This document shows, in pieces, positions 27,435 through 35,710 of a stretch of DNA of 64,000 bases. The notes under the pieces were generated by a model. The model made no database searches. It saw only the letters and a list, made by a program, of their open reading frames with translations, and was not told where the DNA came from. How positions within the stretch are numbered: the stretch's first letter is position 1; each line of letters begins with the position of its first letter. The DNA is taken from positions 9,301,001 through 9,365,000 of the forward strand of contig NZ_CP127294.1 of assembly GCF_030285625.1 (NCBI RefSeq). The letters are read 5' to 3'. A program made the position numbers and the translations under genes. Source of the stretch: Amycolatopsis sp. 2-15 (GTDB taxonomy: Bacteria > Actinomycetota > Actinomycetes > Mycobacteriales > Pseudonocardiaceae).

Positions 27435-28397
27435 TCAGGAGGCCTGGAAGGCCGCGCGGTAGGCGCTCGGAGTGGTTGCCCGCAGCCGCGTGAACTGGTG
27501 GCGCAGCGCGGCCGCTGAGGCGTAACCACAGGCCGTCGCGATGTCCTCGACGGACAGCCGGCCCTCCTCCAGCAGCGCCTGTGCGCGGTCGAGCCGGCGT
27601 TCGGTGAGCCAGCGGTGCGGCGTGGTGCCCGTAGCGGCGGAGAAGCGGCGCAGGAACGTCCGCTCTCCCAGCCCGCTGCGGCGCGCGAGCTCCGCGACCG
27701 TGAACGGCCGGTCCAGCCGCCGTTCCACCCACTCCAGCGCTTCGGCGACCACCGCGTCGTCCGACGCGGCGGTGGCGGGCAGCGGGGCCTCGACGAACTG
27801 CGCCTGCCCGCCCGTGCGATGCGGAGCGGCGACCATGCGCCGCGCGAGTGTGGTGGCGGCCGCGACGCCGCGCAGCCGCCGCACGAGGTGCAGGCACAGG
27901 TCCACGGCCGCGACGGTGCCCGCGCTGGTCGACACGCCGTCGTCGTCCGCGTACAGCGCCTGCGGGTCCACGAGGGCCTTCGGGAAGAGCCGGCGGAAGT
28001 CCTGTTCGTACACCCAGTGCACGGTGCAGCGCCGGCCGTCGAGCAGGCCCGCGTAACCGAGGGAGAACACACCGGCGCAGAACCCGGCGACCCACGCCCC
28101 GCGCTCCCGGGCGTCCCGGAGGACTTCCAGAACCGGTTCCGGCGGCGCCACCGTGCGCGGTTCGCACGTCGGCACGATCAGCAGGTCGGCCGACGCCGCG
28201 AAGTCCAATCCGGACAGTCCGGTCAGCCCGAAGCCGGACCAGGTATCTACTTTCGACCCCTTCGGCGAGCACACACCGAACTCCCAGCCCTCGATGCCGT
28301 CCGCGCTGCGGTCGGTGCCGAAGACCTCGCACGCGACACCCAGCTCGAACGGCGAGACCCGGTCGGCCAGCACCACCGCGACCCGTCGCACATCCAT
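27435..28397 (-). CDS. GlxA-family transcriptional regulator (DJ-1/PfpI + AraC HTH)
   Basis: 320 residues. Residues 1-170 are a DJ-1/PfpI-like amidotransferase-fold sensor (RRVAVVLADRVSPFELGVAC, GFCAGVFSLG with the nucleophile-position Cys, SAGTVAAVDLCLHLVR). Residues ~215-320 are an AraC double helix-turn-helix (FTVAELARRSGLGERTFLRR, LSVEDIATACGYASAAALRH). It is divergent from an EamA exporter gene with 83 bp between starts, so it probably controls that gene. Ligand unknown. Confidence 0.9.
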   Translation of the reverse strand: MDVRRVAVVLADRVSPFELGVACEVFGTDRSADGIEGWEFGVCSPKGSKVDTWSGFGLTGLSGLDFAASADLLIVPTCEPRTVAPPEPVLEVLRDARERGAWVAGFCAGVFSLGYAGLLDGRRCTVHWVYEQDFRRLFPKALVDPQALYADDDGVSTSAGTVAAVDLCLHLVRRLRGVAAATTLARRMVAAPHRTGGQAQFVEAPLPATAASDDAVVAEALEWVERRLDRPFTVAELARRSGLGERTFLRRFSAATGTTPHRWLTERRLDRAQALLEEGRLSVEDIATACGYASAAALRHQFTRLRATTPSAYRAAFQAS

Positions 28398-28480
28398 GCG
28401 TCCCAGCGTGTCACAAGTTTTGCGGTCGTTGTCATCTCTGACACTGGTCGCGCGGGGCTCGCGGGCCGAATCTGTGACGC

Positions 28481-29425
28481 ATGAAGAACCCCGAAACCCG
28501 CCCGGCCCTGCAGTGGTCGGCCGCCATGGCCCTGTCGGGCACCATCGGCGCGGTCGTGCTGGAGAGCGGTGCCGCCGCGCCCGCCGTCGCGTTCGCCCGC
28601 TGTCTCGTCGGCGGTGTCCTGCTCGTGGTGTGGTGCCTCGCGCGCGGCTACCTGCGCAGCTGGCGACCGTCGCCGCGCGACCTGCTGCTGGCCGCGCTGG
28701 GCGGCGTACTGCTGGTGGCCAACTGGGTGCTGCTGTTCACGTCGTACACGCTGTCGTCGATCGGCGTGAGCACGGTGGTCTACCACACGCAGCCGCTCAT
28801 CCTGGTGGGCCTGGCGGCGGCGTTCCTCGGTGAAAAAGTCGCGAAGACGCATTTGGCCCGGGCGGGCGTCGCGTTCGCCGGCGTGGTGGTGATTTCCCTC
28901 TCGGCCCACGGCGACGACGGGCAGCCGGTGCGGTTCGCGGGGATCGCGCTCGCATTGGGCGCGGCCGTGCTCTACGCCGGCACGTCGTTCGTGGCGAAGC
29001 AGCTCACCCACGTGCGCCCGCACCTGCTCGCGGCGGTGCAGCTGGCGGTGGGAACGGTGCTGCTGGCCCCGGCGCTGGCGTTCACGCCGCTCCCGCACCC
29101 GGTTCCGGGGCTGCTGTGGCTGGTGCTGCTCGGCACCGTGCACACGGCGGTGATGTACGTGCTGATGTACGCGAGCATCGGCAAGCTGCCCACCACGACG
29201 GTGGCGCTGCTGTCCTACCTGTACCCGGTGGTCGCGGTGGTGGTGGACGTGCTGGCGTTCGGCCACCGGCTGTCGTGGCCGGAGGGCCTGGGAATGCTGG
29301 CGGTGCTCGCCGCCGCGCTGGCACCCCAGCGCGGCGGCAGGCCCCGGTCACGAACGACCGGGGAAAGCGTCACTCGTGGTTCGGGCCCGTGTGGTACTCG
29401 AACACCAGCCCGCCCACGGCGATGA
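28481..29425 (+). CDS. EamA/DMT-superfamily transporter
   Basis: 314 residues. Ten hydrophobic segments in two EamA repeats (first ~10-135, second ~148-283), ending in YLYPVVAVVVDVLAF and LGMLAVLAAALAPQ. Probable drug/metabolite or amino-acid exporter of the inner membrane; substrate unknown. The last ~28 residues (Arg/Gly/Thr-rich) are encoded beyond the normal end of the family, across the ctaF terminator and 56 bp into ctaF on the other strand. Divergent from a GlxA-type regulator that may control it. Confidence 0.87.
   Translation: MKNPETRPALQWSAAMALSGTIGAVVLESGAAAPAVAFARCLVGGVLLVVWCLARGYLRSWRPSPRDLLLAALGGVLLVANWVLLFTSYTLSSIGVSTVVYHTQPLILVGLAAAFLGEKVAKTHLARAGVAFAGVVVISLSAHGDDGQPVRFAGIALALGAAVLYAGTSFVAKQLTHVRPHLLAAVQLAVGTVLLAPALAFTPLPHPVPGLLWLVLLGTVHTAVMYVLMYASIGKLPTTTVALLSYLYPVVAVVVDVLAFGHRLSWPEGLGMLAVLAAALAPQRGGRPRSRTTGESVTRGSGPCGTRTPARPRR
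29342..29363 (-). terminator. short hairpin after ctaF, inside the EamA 3' end
   Basis: CCCCGGTC (29342-29349) and GACCGGGG (29356-29363) form an 8-bp perfect stem with a 6-base loop, starting 6 bp past the ctaF stop. It lies within the open frame of the convergent transporter gene. Confidence 0.6.
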
Positions 29426-29792
29426 GCAGGGCGACGAGCGCCATGACCAGCAGCCAGATGTGGAAGAACGCGAGCGCGAGACCGCCCAGCGCGGCCGAGG
29501 CCGCCATGGCGATCGGCCAGTAGCTGCCCGGGCTGAAGAAGCCGAGCTCGCCCGCGCCGTCGCTGATCTCGGCGTCCTCGCGGTCCTCGGGGCGCGGTTC
29601 GATCCGGCGGGACACGAACTGCATGTAGCTGCCCGCGAGGAACGCGAGACCACCGGTCAGGAAGAGCGAGACGATGCCGACGGGCTCGGCCTTCTGGTCG
29701 GTCGCGTAGAGGGCGGTCATGACCCAGTAGATGACGGCCATGACAACGGCGAACGCCGCCACCATGTAGAAAATCCGGGCTTCGACCTTCAT
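29370..29792 (-). CDS. ctaF: cytochrome c oxidase subunit IV CtaF (actinobacterial type)
   Basis: 140 residues with four membrane helices (MVAAFAVVMAVIYWVMTALY, VGIVSLFLTGGLAFLAGSYM, YWPIAMAASAALGGLALAFF, WLLVMALVALLIAVGGLVF). It begins MKVEARIF as in the actinobacterial CtaF family and follows ctaC by 39 bp. It is the fourth subunit of the aa3 oxidase in the bc1-aa3 supercomplex. GGGAGAAAGTCCC precedes the ATG. Counterpart of Rv2199c. Confidence 0.94.
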   Translation of the reverse strand: MKVEARIFYMVAAFAVVMAVIYWVMTALYATDQKAEPVGIVSLFLTGGLAFLAGSYMQFVSRRIEPRPEDREDAEISDGAGELGFFSPGSYWPIAMAASAALGGLALAFFHIWLLVMALVALLIAVGGLVFEYHTGPNHE

Positions 29793-29831
29793 GGGACTTT
29801 CTCCCCTACTCCTCTGGTTCGCCGGAACCGG

Positions 29832-30797
29832 TCAGTTGGACGCGGTGCGCGCGGTGCGGTCGGTGTTGAACGGCTGCGTGGTCACCGCGTGCGGGGTGCA
29901 CAGCTCGCCGCAGTTCATCGCCGCCAGCGCCTCGGAAGCCGTGTTCGGCTGGCCCGTCTTCGGGTTCGTTTCCGTGCGCAGCTTGATGTACTGGTCGTAC
30001 TTGTCCGGCGAGAGCGCGCGGACCTCGAAGTTCATCACCGAGTGGTACGTGCCGCAAAGCTCCGCGCACCGGCCGACGAAGGAGCCTTCGCGGTCGATCG
30101 AGTTCTGGAAGGAGCTGTCCTGGTTGTTCTTCTCGGGGTCCGGGAAGACGTCGCGCTTGAAGTGGAACTCCGGGACCCAGAACGAGTGGATGACGTCGGT
30201 GGACCGCAGGCGGTACTCGATCGTCTTGTTCGTGGGGAGCACCAGCAGCGGGATCTCGCCGGAGGACCCGACGGTGCTGACCTGGCTGCCGTCCGGGCGC
30301 TTCGCGTTCGCGTCGTCGTACTTGAACTCCCAGTTCCACTGGAAGGCCACCACGTCGACGGTCACGTCCGGGTTGGGCTTCTTGTCCAGGACGTCGCTCT
30401 CGGTCGTCGCCGTGAAGAAGAACAGGACGCAGACCATGATCGTCGGGACGACGACCGTGAAGATCTCGAGCGGAATGTTGTACTGGAACTGACGCGGGAG
30501 GTCCTCGGGACCCTCGACCGCGGAGTTCTTCTTCTTGCGGTGGAACGTCGCCGTCCAGAAGATCAGGGCCCAGACGATGACACCGACGACGAGCGCCGCG
30601 ATGACCGTCCACGTCCAGAGGTTCCGCATTTCGTCGGCCTGCGGGGTGACCCCCACCGGCCAGCCGAAGCGAAGGATCTCGTCTCCGGAGCAACCCGTCG
30701 CGGTCAGCGCCACCAGCACGGCCAGCGCGGCGACCCGGCCGACCCGCTTACCCCCGTGGGTGCGCGCTGGTTTTCCCACTGCGCCTCGCCCTTTCAC
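29832..30797 (-). CDS. ctaC: cytochrome c oxidase subunit II CtaC (lipoprotein)
   Basis: 321 residues. The signal peptide ends in a lipobox (LTATGC), two membrane helices follow (~70-95 and ~115-140), and the CuA domain ends with CAELCGTYHSVM holding the CuA Cys/Cys/His/Met ligands. VAFQWNWEF is the conserved aromatic stretch. An unusual second CGELCTPH element lies ~45 residues further on, near the C-terminus. First gene of the ctaC-ctaF operon, divergent from asnB. Counterpart of Rv2200c. Confidence 0.96.
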   Translation of the reverse strand: MKGRGAVGKPARTHGGKRVGRVAALAVLVALTATGCSGDEILRFGWPVGVTPQADEMRNLWTWTVIAALVVGVIVWALIFWTATFHRKKKNSAVEGPEDLPRQFQYNIPLEIFTVVVPTIMVCVLFFFTATTESDVLDKKPNPDVTVDVVAFQWNWEFKYDDANAKRPDGSQVSTVGSSGEIPLLVLPTNKTIEYRLRSTDVIHSFWVPEFHFKRDVFPDPEKNNQDSSFQNSIDREGSFVGRCAELCGTYHSVMNFEVRALSPDKYDQYIKLRTETNPKTGQPNTASEALAAMNCGELCTPHAVTTQPFNTDRTARTASN

Positions 30798-30974
30798 CCA
30801 GAGCCTCCTCGACCGATCTTCGTGACAGGCGGAGCCTAGCCGAGTTCACGGTTCCCGCTGTCCAAGGGGTGACCACAACGCGCGCGCGTCCACCCGATGC
30901 GGTCCGCGGTGCACGGTTCGCGGCATACTGGGCCCTTCCCGGACCGGCGAAGACCCTGAGGTGTGTGAGTACGC

Positions 30975-32909
30975 GTGTGCGGCCTGCTTGGACTTATCTG
31001 CGGCACCGAGACCGACGCGGCGAACGCCCGTGAAGCCGTGGGCACGGCGATGCGCTGCCAGCGCCACCGCGGCCCCGACGAGCAGGACACCTGGGCCGAC
31101 GCCGAGGTCGTCTACGGCTTCAACCGGCTGGCGTTCATCGACGTCGACCACGCACACCAGCCGCTGCACTGGGGTCCGCCGGAAGCGCCGGGCCGCTACA
31201 CCATGAACTTCAACGGCGAGATCTACAACTACCGCGAGCTGCGCGACGAGCTGGCTGAAAAGTTCGGCGCGAAGTTCGAGACCGAGGGCGACGGCGAGGC
31301 GATCGTCGCGGCCTACCACTACCTGGGCGCCGACGCGGTGAAGAAGCTGCGCGGCATGTTCGCCTTCATGATCTGGGACTCCGCCGAGAAGGTCGTGTTC
31401 GGCGCGCGGGACCCGTTCGGCATCAAGCCGCTGTTCTACGCCGCCGGCCCCGGCGGGGTGGCGTTCTCCAGTGAGAAGAAGAGCCTGCTGGAGCTCACCG
31501 ACACGCTCGGCGTGGCCCAGGAGCTGGACCGCAAGGCCCTGCAGCACTACCTGGTGCTGCAGTACGTGCCGGAGCCCGAGTCGCTGCACACGGCGGTGCG
31601 CCGAGTCGAGTCGGGCACGTCGTTCCGCGTGGTGCCGGGCGGGCAGGTCGAGTTCACCCGCTACTTCCACCCGCAGTTCGCGGCGAAGCCGGTGAACGGC
31701 GCGGCCGAGGCCGAAGCACTGTACGAGCGCATCGCGAATGTGATGCGCGACTCGGTGGGCAAGCACATGATCTCCGACCCGGACGTGACGGTCGGCGCGT
31801 TCCTGTCCGGCGGCATCGACTCCACGGCCACGGCGACGCTGGCGAAGGAGCACAACCCGAACCTCATCGCTTTCACCACCGGGTTCGAGCGCGAGGGTTA
31901 CTCCGAAGTGGACGTGGCCGCCGAGTCGGCCGCGGCGATCGGCGTGAAGCACGTGGTGCGCACGGTTTCGGCCGACGAGATGATGGAGGCGCTGCCGCTC
32001 ATCGTCTGGTACCTCGACGACCCGGTGGCCGACCCGGCGCTGGTGCCGCTGTGGTTCATCGCGCGCGAGGCCCGCAAGCACGTGAAGGCCGTGCTGTCGG
32101 GCGAGGGCGCCGACGAGCTGTTCGGCGGCTACACGATCTACAACGAGCCGATTTCGCTGGCACCGTTCGAAAAGGTGCCCGGCGGTGTGCGCAAGCTCAT
32201 CGGCAAGGTGTCCACGAAGATCCCGGAAGGCACGCGGGGCAAGGACTTGCTTCGCCGCGGCGCGCTGCCACTGGAGGACCGCTACTACGGCAACGCCCGC
32301 AACTTCCGCGACGACCAGCTGCGCAACGTGCTGCGGACGTATGAGGAAGGCGTGGGCTTCAAGGACGTCACCGCGCCCTGGTACGACGTCTCGCGCGGCT
32401 GGGACCCGGTGGCGCGCATGCAGCACGTGGACCTGTTCACCTGGCTGCGCGGCGACATCCTCGTGAAGGCCGACAAGGTCACCATGGCCAACTCGCTGGA
32501 GCTGCGCGTGCCGTTCCTCGACGCCGAGGTGTTCAAGGTCGCCGCTTCCATTCCCCTGGACCAGAAACTCGCGCACGGCACCACGAAGTACGCGCTGCGC
32601 CAGGCACTCGCGAAGATCATCCCCGCCCACGTGCTCAACCGCCGCAAGCTCGGCTTCCCCGTGCCGATCCGCCTCTGGCTGCGCAACGAGATGTACGACT
32701 GGGCGCGCGGCATCATCAACGACTCGAAGACCGACGAGCTGCTCGACAAGCCCGCCGTGCTGCGGCTGCTGGAGGAGCACAAGGCCGGCCAGCTCGACCG
32801 CAGCCGCCAGATTTGGGCGCTGCTTGTGTTCATGCTGTGGCACGGCATTTTCGTCGAGCACCGCATCAAGCCGGAGATCCCGGAGCCGGTCTACCCGGTG
32901 AAGCTCTGA
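30975..32909 (+). CDS. asnB: glutamine-hydrolysing asparagine synthetase AsnB
   Basis: 644 residues. The N-terminal Ntn glutaminase nucleophile is Cys2 (MCGLLGLICG), with RHRGPDEQ and FNGEIYNYRELR following. The C-terminal synthetase has the PP-loop FLSGGIDSTATATLAKEH and SGEGADELFGGY. The GTG at 30975 is fixed by the need for Cys at position 2. It makes asparagine from aspartate and glutamine; actinobacterial homologues can also amidate cell-wall peptides, so the acceptor is not certain. Counterpart of Rv2201 by position. Confidence 0.93.
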   Translation: MCGLLGLICGTETDAANAREAVGTAMRCQRHRGPDEQDTWADAEVVYGFNRLAFIDVDHAHQPLHWGPPEAPGRYTMNFNGEIYNYRELRDELAEKFGAKFETEGDGEAIVAAYHYLGADAVKKLRGMFAFMIWDSAEKVVFGARDPFGIKPLFYAAGPGGVAFSSEKKSLLELTDTLGVAQELDRKALQHYLVLQYVPEPESLHTAVRRVESGTSFRVVPGGQVEFTRYFHPQFAAKPVNGAAEAEALYERIANVMRDSVGKHMISDPDVTVGAFLSGGIDSTATATLAKEHNPNLIAFTTGFEREGYSEVDVAAESAAAIGVKHVVRTVSADEMMEALPLIVWYLDDPVADPALVPLWFIAREARKHVKAVLSGEGADELFGGYTIYNEPISLAPFEKVPGGVRKLIGKVSTKIPEGTRGKDLLRRGALPLEDRYYGNARNFRDDQLRNVLRTYEEGVGFKDVTAPWYDVSRGWDPVARMQHVDLFTWLRGDILVKADKVTMANSLELRVPFLDAEVFKVAASIPLDQKLAHGTTKYALRQALAKIIPAHVLNRRKLGFPVPIRLWLRNEMYDWARGIINDSKTDELLDKPAVLRLLEEHKAGQLDRSRQIWALLVFMLWHGIFVEHRIKPEIPEPVYPVKL

Positions 32910-32931
32910 ACCCTGGCAGGTGTCGAAGCTC

Positions 32932-32973
32932 ACGAAGAGGGCCGCCCCGGTTTCCCGGGGCGGCCCTCTTCGT
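32932..32973. terminator. bidirectional terminator between asnB and the PfkB kinase gene
   Basis: A perfect 19-bp stem (32932-32950 with 32955-32973) with a TTTC loop, between the convergent stops at 32909 and 32988. Confidence 0.92.
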
Positions 32974-32987
32974 TCGCTCGGTCGGGG

Positions 32988-33977
32988 TCAGGCGGGCAGC
33001 ACCGTGGCGATCTCGTCCGCGGCCTCCGGGCCGAACGCGTCGCCGAGGCGGGCCAGGGCGTCGGCGCGGTCGAAGGTCCACTCCTGCGTGCCGACGGTCT
33101 CCAGCACCAGCACGGCGATGAGCGAGCCGAGCTGCGCGGCGCGCTCCAGCTCCAGGCCGCCGTCGAGCGCGGCGAGGAAGCCGGCGCGGAAGCCGTCGCC
33201 GACACCGGTCGGGTCGGCCTTGCCGCGCTCCGGGACGGCACCGATCTGCAGGGCGAGGCCGTCGCGGCCGATGATCTCCACGCCCTTCTCGCCCAGTGTC
33301 GTGATGCGCATGCCGACCCGCTCCAGCACGTCGGCCTCGGTCCAGCCCGACTTCTGGAGCAGCAGTTCCCACTCGTAGTCGTTGCTGAACAAGTACTTGG
33401 CGCCGGCGATGAAGTCGCGCACCTGGGCACCGTCCATGCGGGCCAGCTGCTGCGACGGGTCGACGGCGAAGGTGTAGCCGCGCTGGCGGCACTCCTGCGC
33501 GTGGCGGACCATGCCCTCGGGGTCGTCCGGGCTGATCAGCACGAGGCTCAGCTCGCCGGTGCGGTCGGCGATGGGCTTGAGCTCGATGTTGCGCGACTCG
33601 GCCATGGCGCCGGCGTAGAACGTCGCGATCTGGCACAGGTCCTCGTCGGTGGTGCACACGAAGCGCGCGGTGTGCGCGACCTCGGACACGAGCACCCCGG
33701 AGGTGTCCACGCCGTGGCGCTCCAGCCACGACGCGTAGTCGGCCCAGTCGGAGCCCACGGCACCCACGAGCACGGGCTTCACGCCCAGCACGCCGAGGCC
33801 GAACGCGATGTTGGCGCCGATGCCGCCGCGGCGGACGACGAGGTCGTCGGCCAGGAAGCTCAGGGACACCCGGTGGAGCTGTTCCTTGACCAGCTGCTCG
33901 GCGAACCTGCCGGGGAAGTGCATCAGGTGATCGGTTGCGATGCTGCCGGACACGGCGATCCTGGCCTTGTCTGCCAC
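32988..33977 (-). CDS. adoK: PfkB-family carbohydrate/adenosine kinase
   Basis: 329 residues. RRGGIGANIAFGLGVLGVKP (N-terminal PfkB signature) and ADPTGVGDGFRAGFLAAL (C-terminal signature with the catalytic Asp) are clear. By gene order it matches Rv2202c (adoK/cbhK), an adenosine kinase unlike the eukaryotic type; sugar kinase activity cannot be excluded. The GTG at 33975-33977 has GGAGAA four bases upstream; the frame is open to 34319 but that extension crosses the gene at 34125 on the other strand and looks non-coding. Confidence 0.9.
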   Translation of the reverse strand: MADKARIAVSGSIATDHLMHFPGRFAEQLVKEQLHRVSLSFLADDLVVRRGGIGANIAFGLGVLGVKPVLVGAVGSDWADYASWLERHGVDTSGVLVSEVAHTARFVCTTDEDLCQIATFYAGAMAESRNIELKPIADRTGELSLVLISPDDPEGMVRHAQECRQRGYTFAVDPSQQLARMDGAQVRDFIAGAKYLFSNDYEWELLLQKSGWTEADVLERVGMRITTLGEKGVEIIGRDGLALQIGAVPERGKADPTGVGDGFRAGFLAALDGGLELERAAQLGSLIAVLVLETVGTQEWTFDRADALARLGDAFGPEAADEIATVLPA

Positions 33978-34124
33978 CGGTTCTCCTCTGGGTGTGTCTC
34001 GTGCGTGCGGCTCTGGCGTGGTTACCCGCAGGTCATGACCCGTCCGGGTAGTTCCCGCGCCTCGGCCGACACTACCGGCTGGTACCGCTTTCCCAGTCGC
34101 TGAAGGATCAATAGCGTTACGGAA

Positions 34125-34307
34125 GTGAACACGGCCACTGAACCGGAAGACCTCGGCGAGCTGATCGCCGACTGCGCCCACATCCCGTCCGCGCTCCGCA
34201 GCGAGGGACTCACCACCGACCGGATGCCGCACCCGCGGGCGGCGCGGCCGTGGCAGGTCGACGACGCCTGCCACGCGCAGGTCGCCGACCTCGACGCCTA
34301 CGTCTGA
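34125..34307 (+). CDS. small uncharacterised protein (60 aa)
   Basis: 60 residues, family not recognised. Hydrophilic and acidic N-terminal half (NTATEPEDLGELIADCAHIP), then LRSEGLTTDRMPHPRAARPW and a C-terminal HAQVADLDAYV. Nearly every codon ends in G or C, supporting real coding. A -10-like TAGCGT (34112-34117) ends 7 bases before the GTG, predicting a leaderless mRNA, and a strong hairpin follows at 34346-34390. It is divergent from the PfkB kinase gene. Confidence 0.65.
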   Translation: MNTATEPEDLGELIADCAHIPSALRSEGLTTDRMPHPRAARPWQVDDACHAQVADLDAYV

Positions 34308-34345
34308 GACCTCCGGCACACCGGCTCCGAATACTTAGCTCCGAG

Positions 34346-34390
34346 CACGAGGAAGGGCCCCCGCCGAGTCGGCTGGGGCCCTTCTTCGTG
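34346..34390. terminator. bidirectional terminator between the 60-aa gene and the A-type carrier gene
   Basis: CACGAGGAAGGGCCCC (34346-34361) pairs with 34375-34390 with one G-T wobble. The loop holds an inner GCCGA/TCGGC stem. Confidence 0.9.
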
Positions 34391-34431
34391 TCTGTGCTTC
34401 TTCGTGTCGGTGCTGTCCGAGCCGCGCGGGC

Positions 34432-34809
34432 TCAGTGGAAGCTGTCACCGCACGCGCACGAGCCGGTCGCGTTCGGGTTGTCGATCGTGAAGCCCTGCTT
34501 CTCGATCGAGTCGACGAAGTCGATCACAGCCTCGGACACGTACGGAGCGCTCATCCGGTCGACCGCCACGCGCAGACCGTCGAAGTCGCGGAAGAGGTCA
34601 CCGTCGAGCTCGCGCTCGTCGAAGAACAGCTGGTAGCGCAGGCCCGCGCAGCCACCGGGCTGGACGGCGATGCGCAGGTGCATGTCGTCGCGGCCCTCCT
34701 GCTCGAGCAGGGCCTTCGCCTTCACGGCCGCGGCGTCGGTCAAGGTCACGCCGTGGGTCTCCTCGGCGGTCTCGGCCTGCGCCGCACCGGTCTGCTCAGC
34801 GGTCGTCAT
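34432..34809 (-). CDS. erpA: A-type iron-sulfur carrier (ErpA/HesB family)
   Basis: 125 residues. The three cluster-binding cysteines are in GGCAGLRYQ (C54) and the C-terminal SCACGDSFH (C118, C120). The first ~20 residues are a poorly conserved Ala/Glu/Thr tail. It delivers iron-sulfur clusters to apo-enzymes; local candidates are NadA, BioB, LipA and QcrA. GAGGGAG precedes the ATG at 34807-34809. Counterpart of Rv2204c by position. Confidence 0.92.
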   Translation of the reverse strand: MTTAEQTGAAQAETAEETHGVTLTDAAAVKAKALLEQEGRDDMHLRIAVQPGGCAGLRYQLFFDERELDGDLFRDFDGLRVAVDRMSAPYVSEAVIDFVDSIEKQGFTIDNPNATGSCACGDSFH

Positions 34810-34954
34810 GGCACTCCCTCTAGGTCGAACTCACTGCGGGTACTTCTCGTCCGAAACAGTTCAACTCTCCGGGTACCCGATCTGTTCCCCCTCCATCGTC
34901 GCACATCGCACGACCTGCCGAACATCGTCGTGACGCCTGCAATACCCTGGTGAG

Positions 34955-35602
34955 GTGAGGTTCCTGCGCCGAAGCACCACCGAGACCCCTGCCGACGACG
35001 TCGACGCCGACTCCGTCGAGTCCGATTCGACCATCGGCAAGGCGTACACGCCGGGCAAGGGCCGGGCGACGCCGAAGCGGCGGGAAGCGGAAGGTCGCAA
35101 GCGCGGACCTGTCGCCCCGCCGCCCACCAGCATGCGCGAGGCGATGAAGCGCAACAAGCAGCTCCGCAAGGAGAACCCGGTCAGCAAGGACGACCGCCGC
35201 GCGGCCGCCAAACTGCGCCGCGAACGCATGATGTCGGGCGACGACAAGTACCTGCCCGTGCGCGACCGCGGCCCGGTCAAGGCGTACGTGCGCGACCTCG
35301 TGGACTCCCGCCGCAACATCCTGGGCCTGTTCATGCCGCTCGCGATCCTCGTGTTCCTCGCGCTGCTGATCCCGGTGCCGGCGGCGCAGCAGTACATCAC
35401 CCTCATCTGCATGGCGATGCTGCTGGTCATGGCCATCGAGGGCGTGGTCAACGGCCGCAAGATCTCCCGCCTGTCCCGCGAGCGGTTCCCGAAGGAACCA
35501 ACCCGCGGCGTCGGCTGGTACGCCTTCGTGCGCGCCAGCCAGATCCGCAAGCTGCGGGTCCCGAAGCCGCGCCTGCGCCCGGGCGACCCGATCCCCGGCT
35601 GA
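34955..35602 (+). CDS. DUF3043 membrane protein
   Basis: 215 residues. A long charged N-terminus (~1-105, Lys/Arg-rich, KRREAEGRKRGPVAPPPTS) and two membrane helices (LGLFMPLAILVFLALLIPVP and ITLICMAMLLVMAIEGVVNG) with a basic C-terminus is the DUF3043 layout. Function unknown. The GTG at 34955 lies 6 bases after TACCCT (34943-34948), so a leaderless mRNA is likely. Counterpart of Rv2206, divergent from the A-type carrier gene in both organisms. Confidence 0.88.
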   Translation: MRFLRRSTTETPADDVDADSVESDSTIGKAYTPGKGRATPKRREAEGRKRGPVAPPPTSMREAMKRNKQLRKENPVSKDDRRAAAKLRRERMMSGDDKYLPVRDRGPVKAYVRDLVDSRRNILGLFMPLAILVFLALLIPVPAAQQYITLICMAMLLVMAIEGVVNGRKISRLSRERFPKEPTRGVGWYAFVRASQIRKLRVPKPRLRPGDPIPG

Positions 35603-35613
35603 GCGCTTTCGTG

Positions 35614-35647
35614 ACGGCCGCCACACCTTCGCAGGTGGGGCGGCCGT
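35614..35647 (+). terminator. terminator after the DUF3043 gene
   Basis: ACGGCCGCCACACCT (35614-35628) pairs with 35633-35647 with one mismatch and a TCGC loop, 12 bp past the stop codon. Confidence 0.85.
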
Positions 35648-35710
35648 TGTCGTTTCCCGATCGGGGAGGTTCGTTAGCAACGCGAACAACCTCCGCCTAG
35701 GCTGAGCGGC

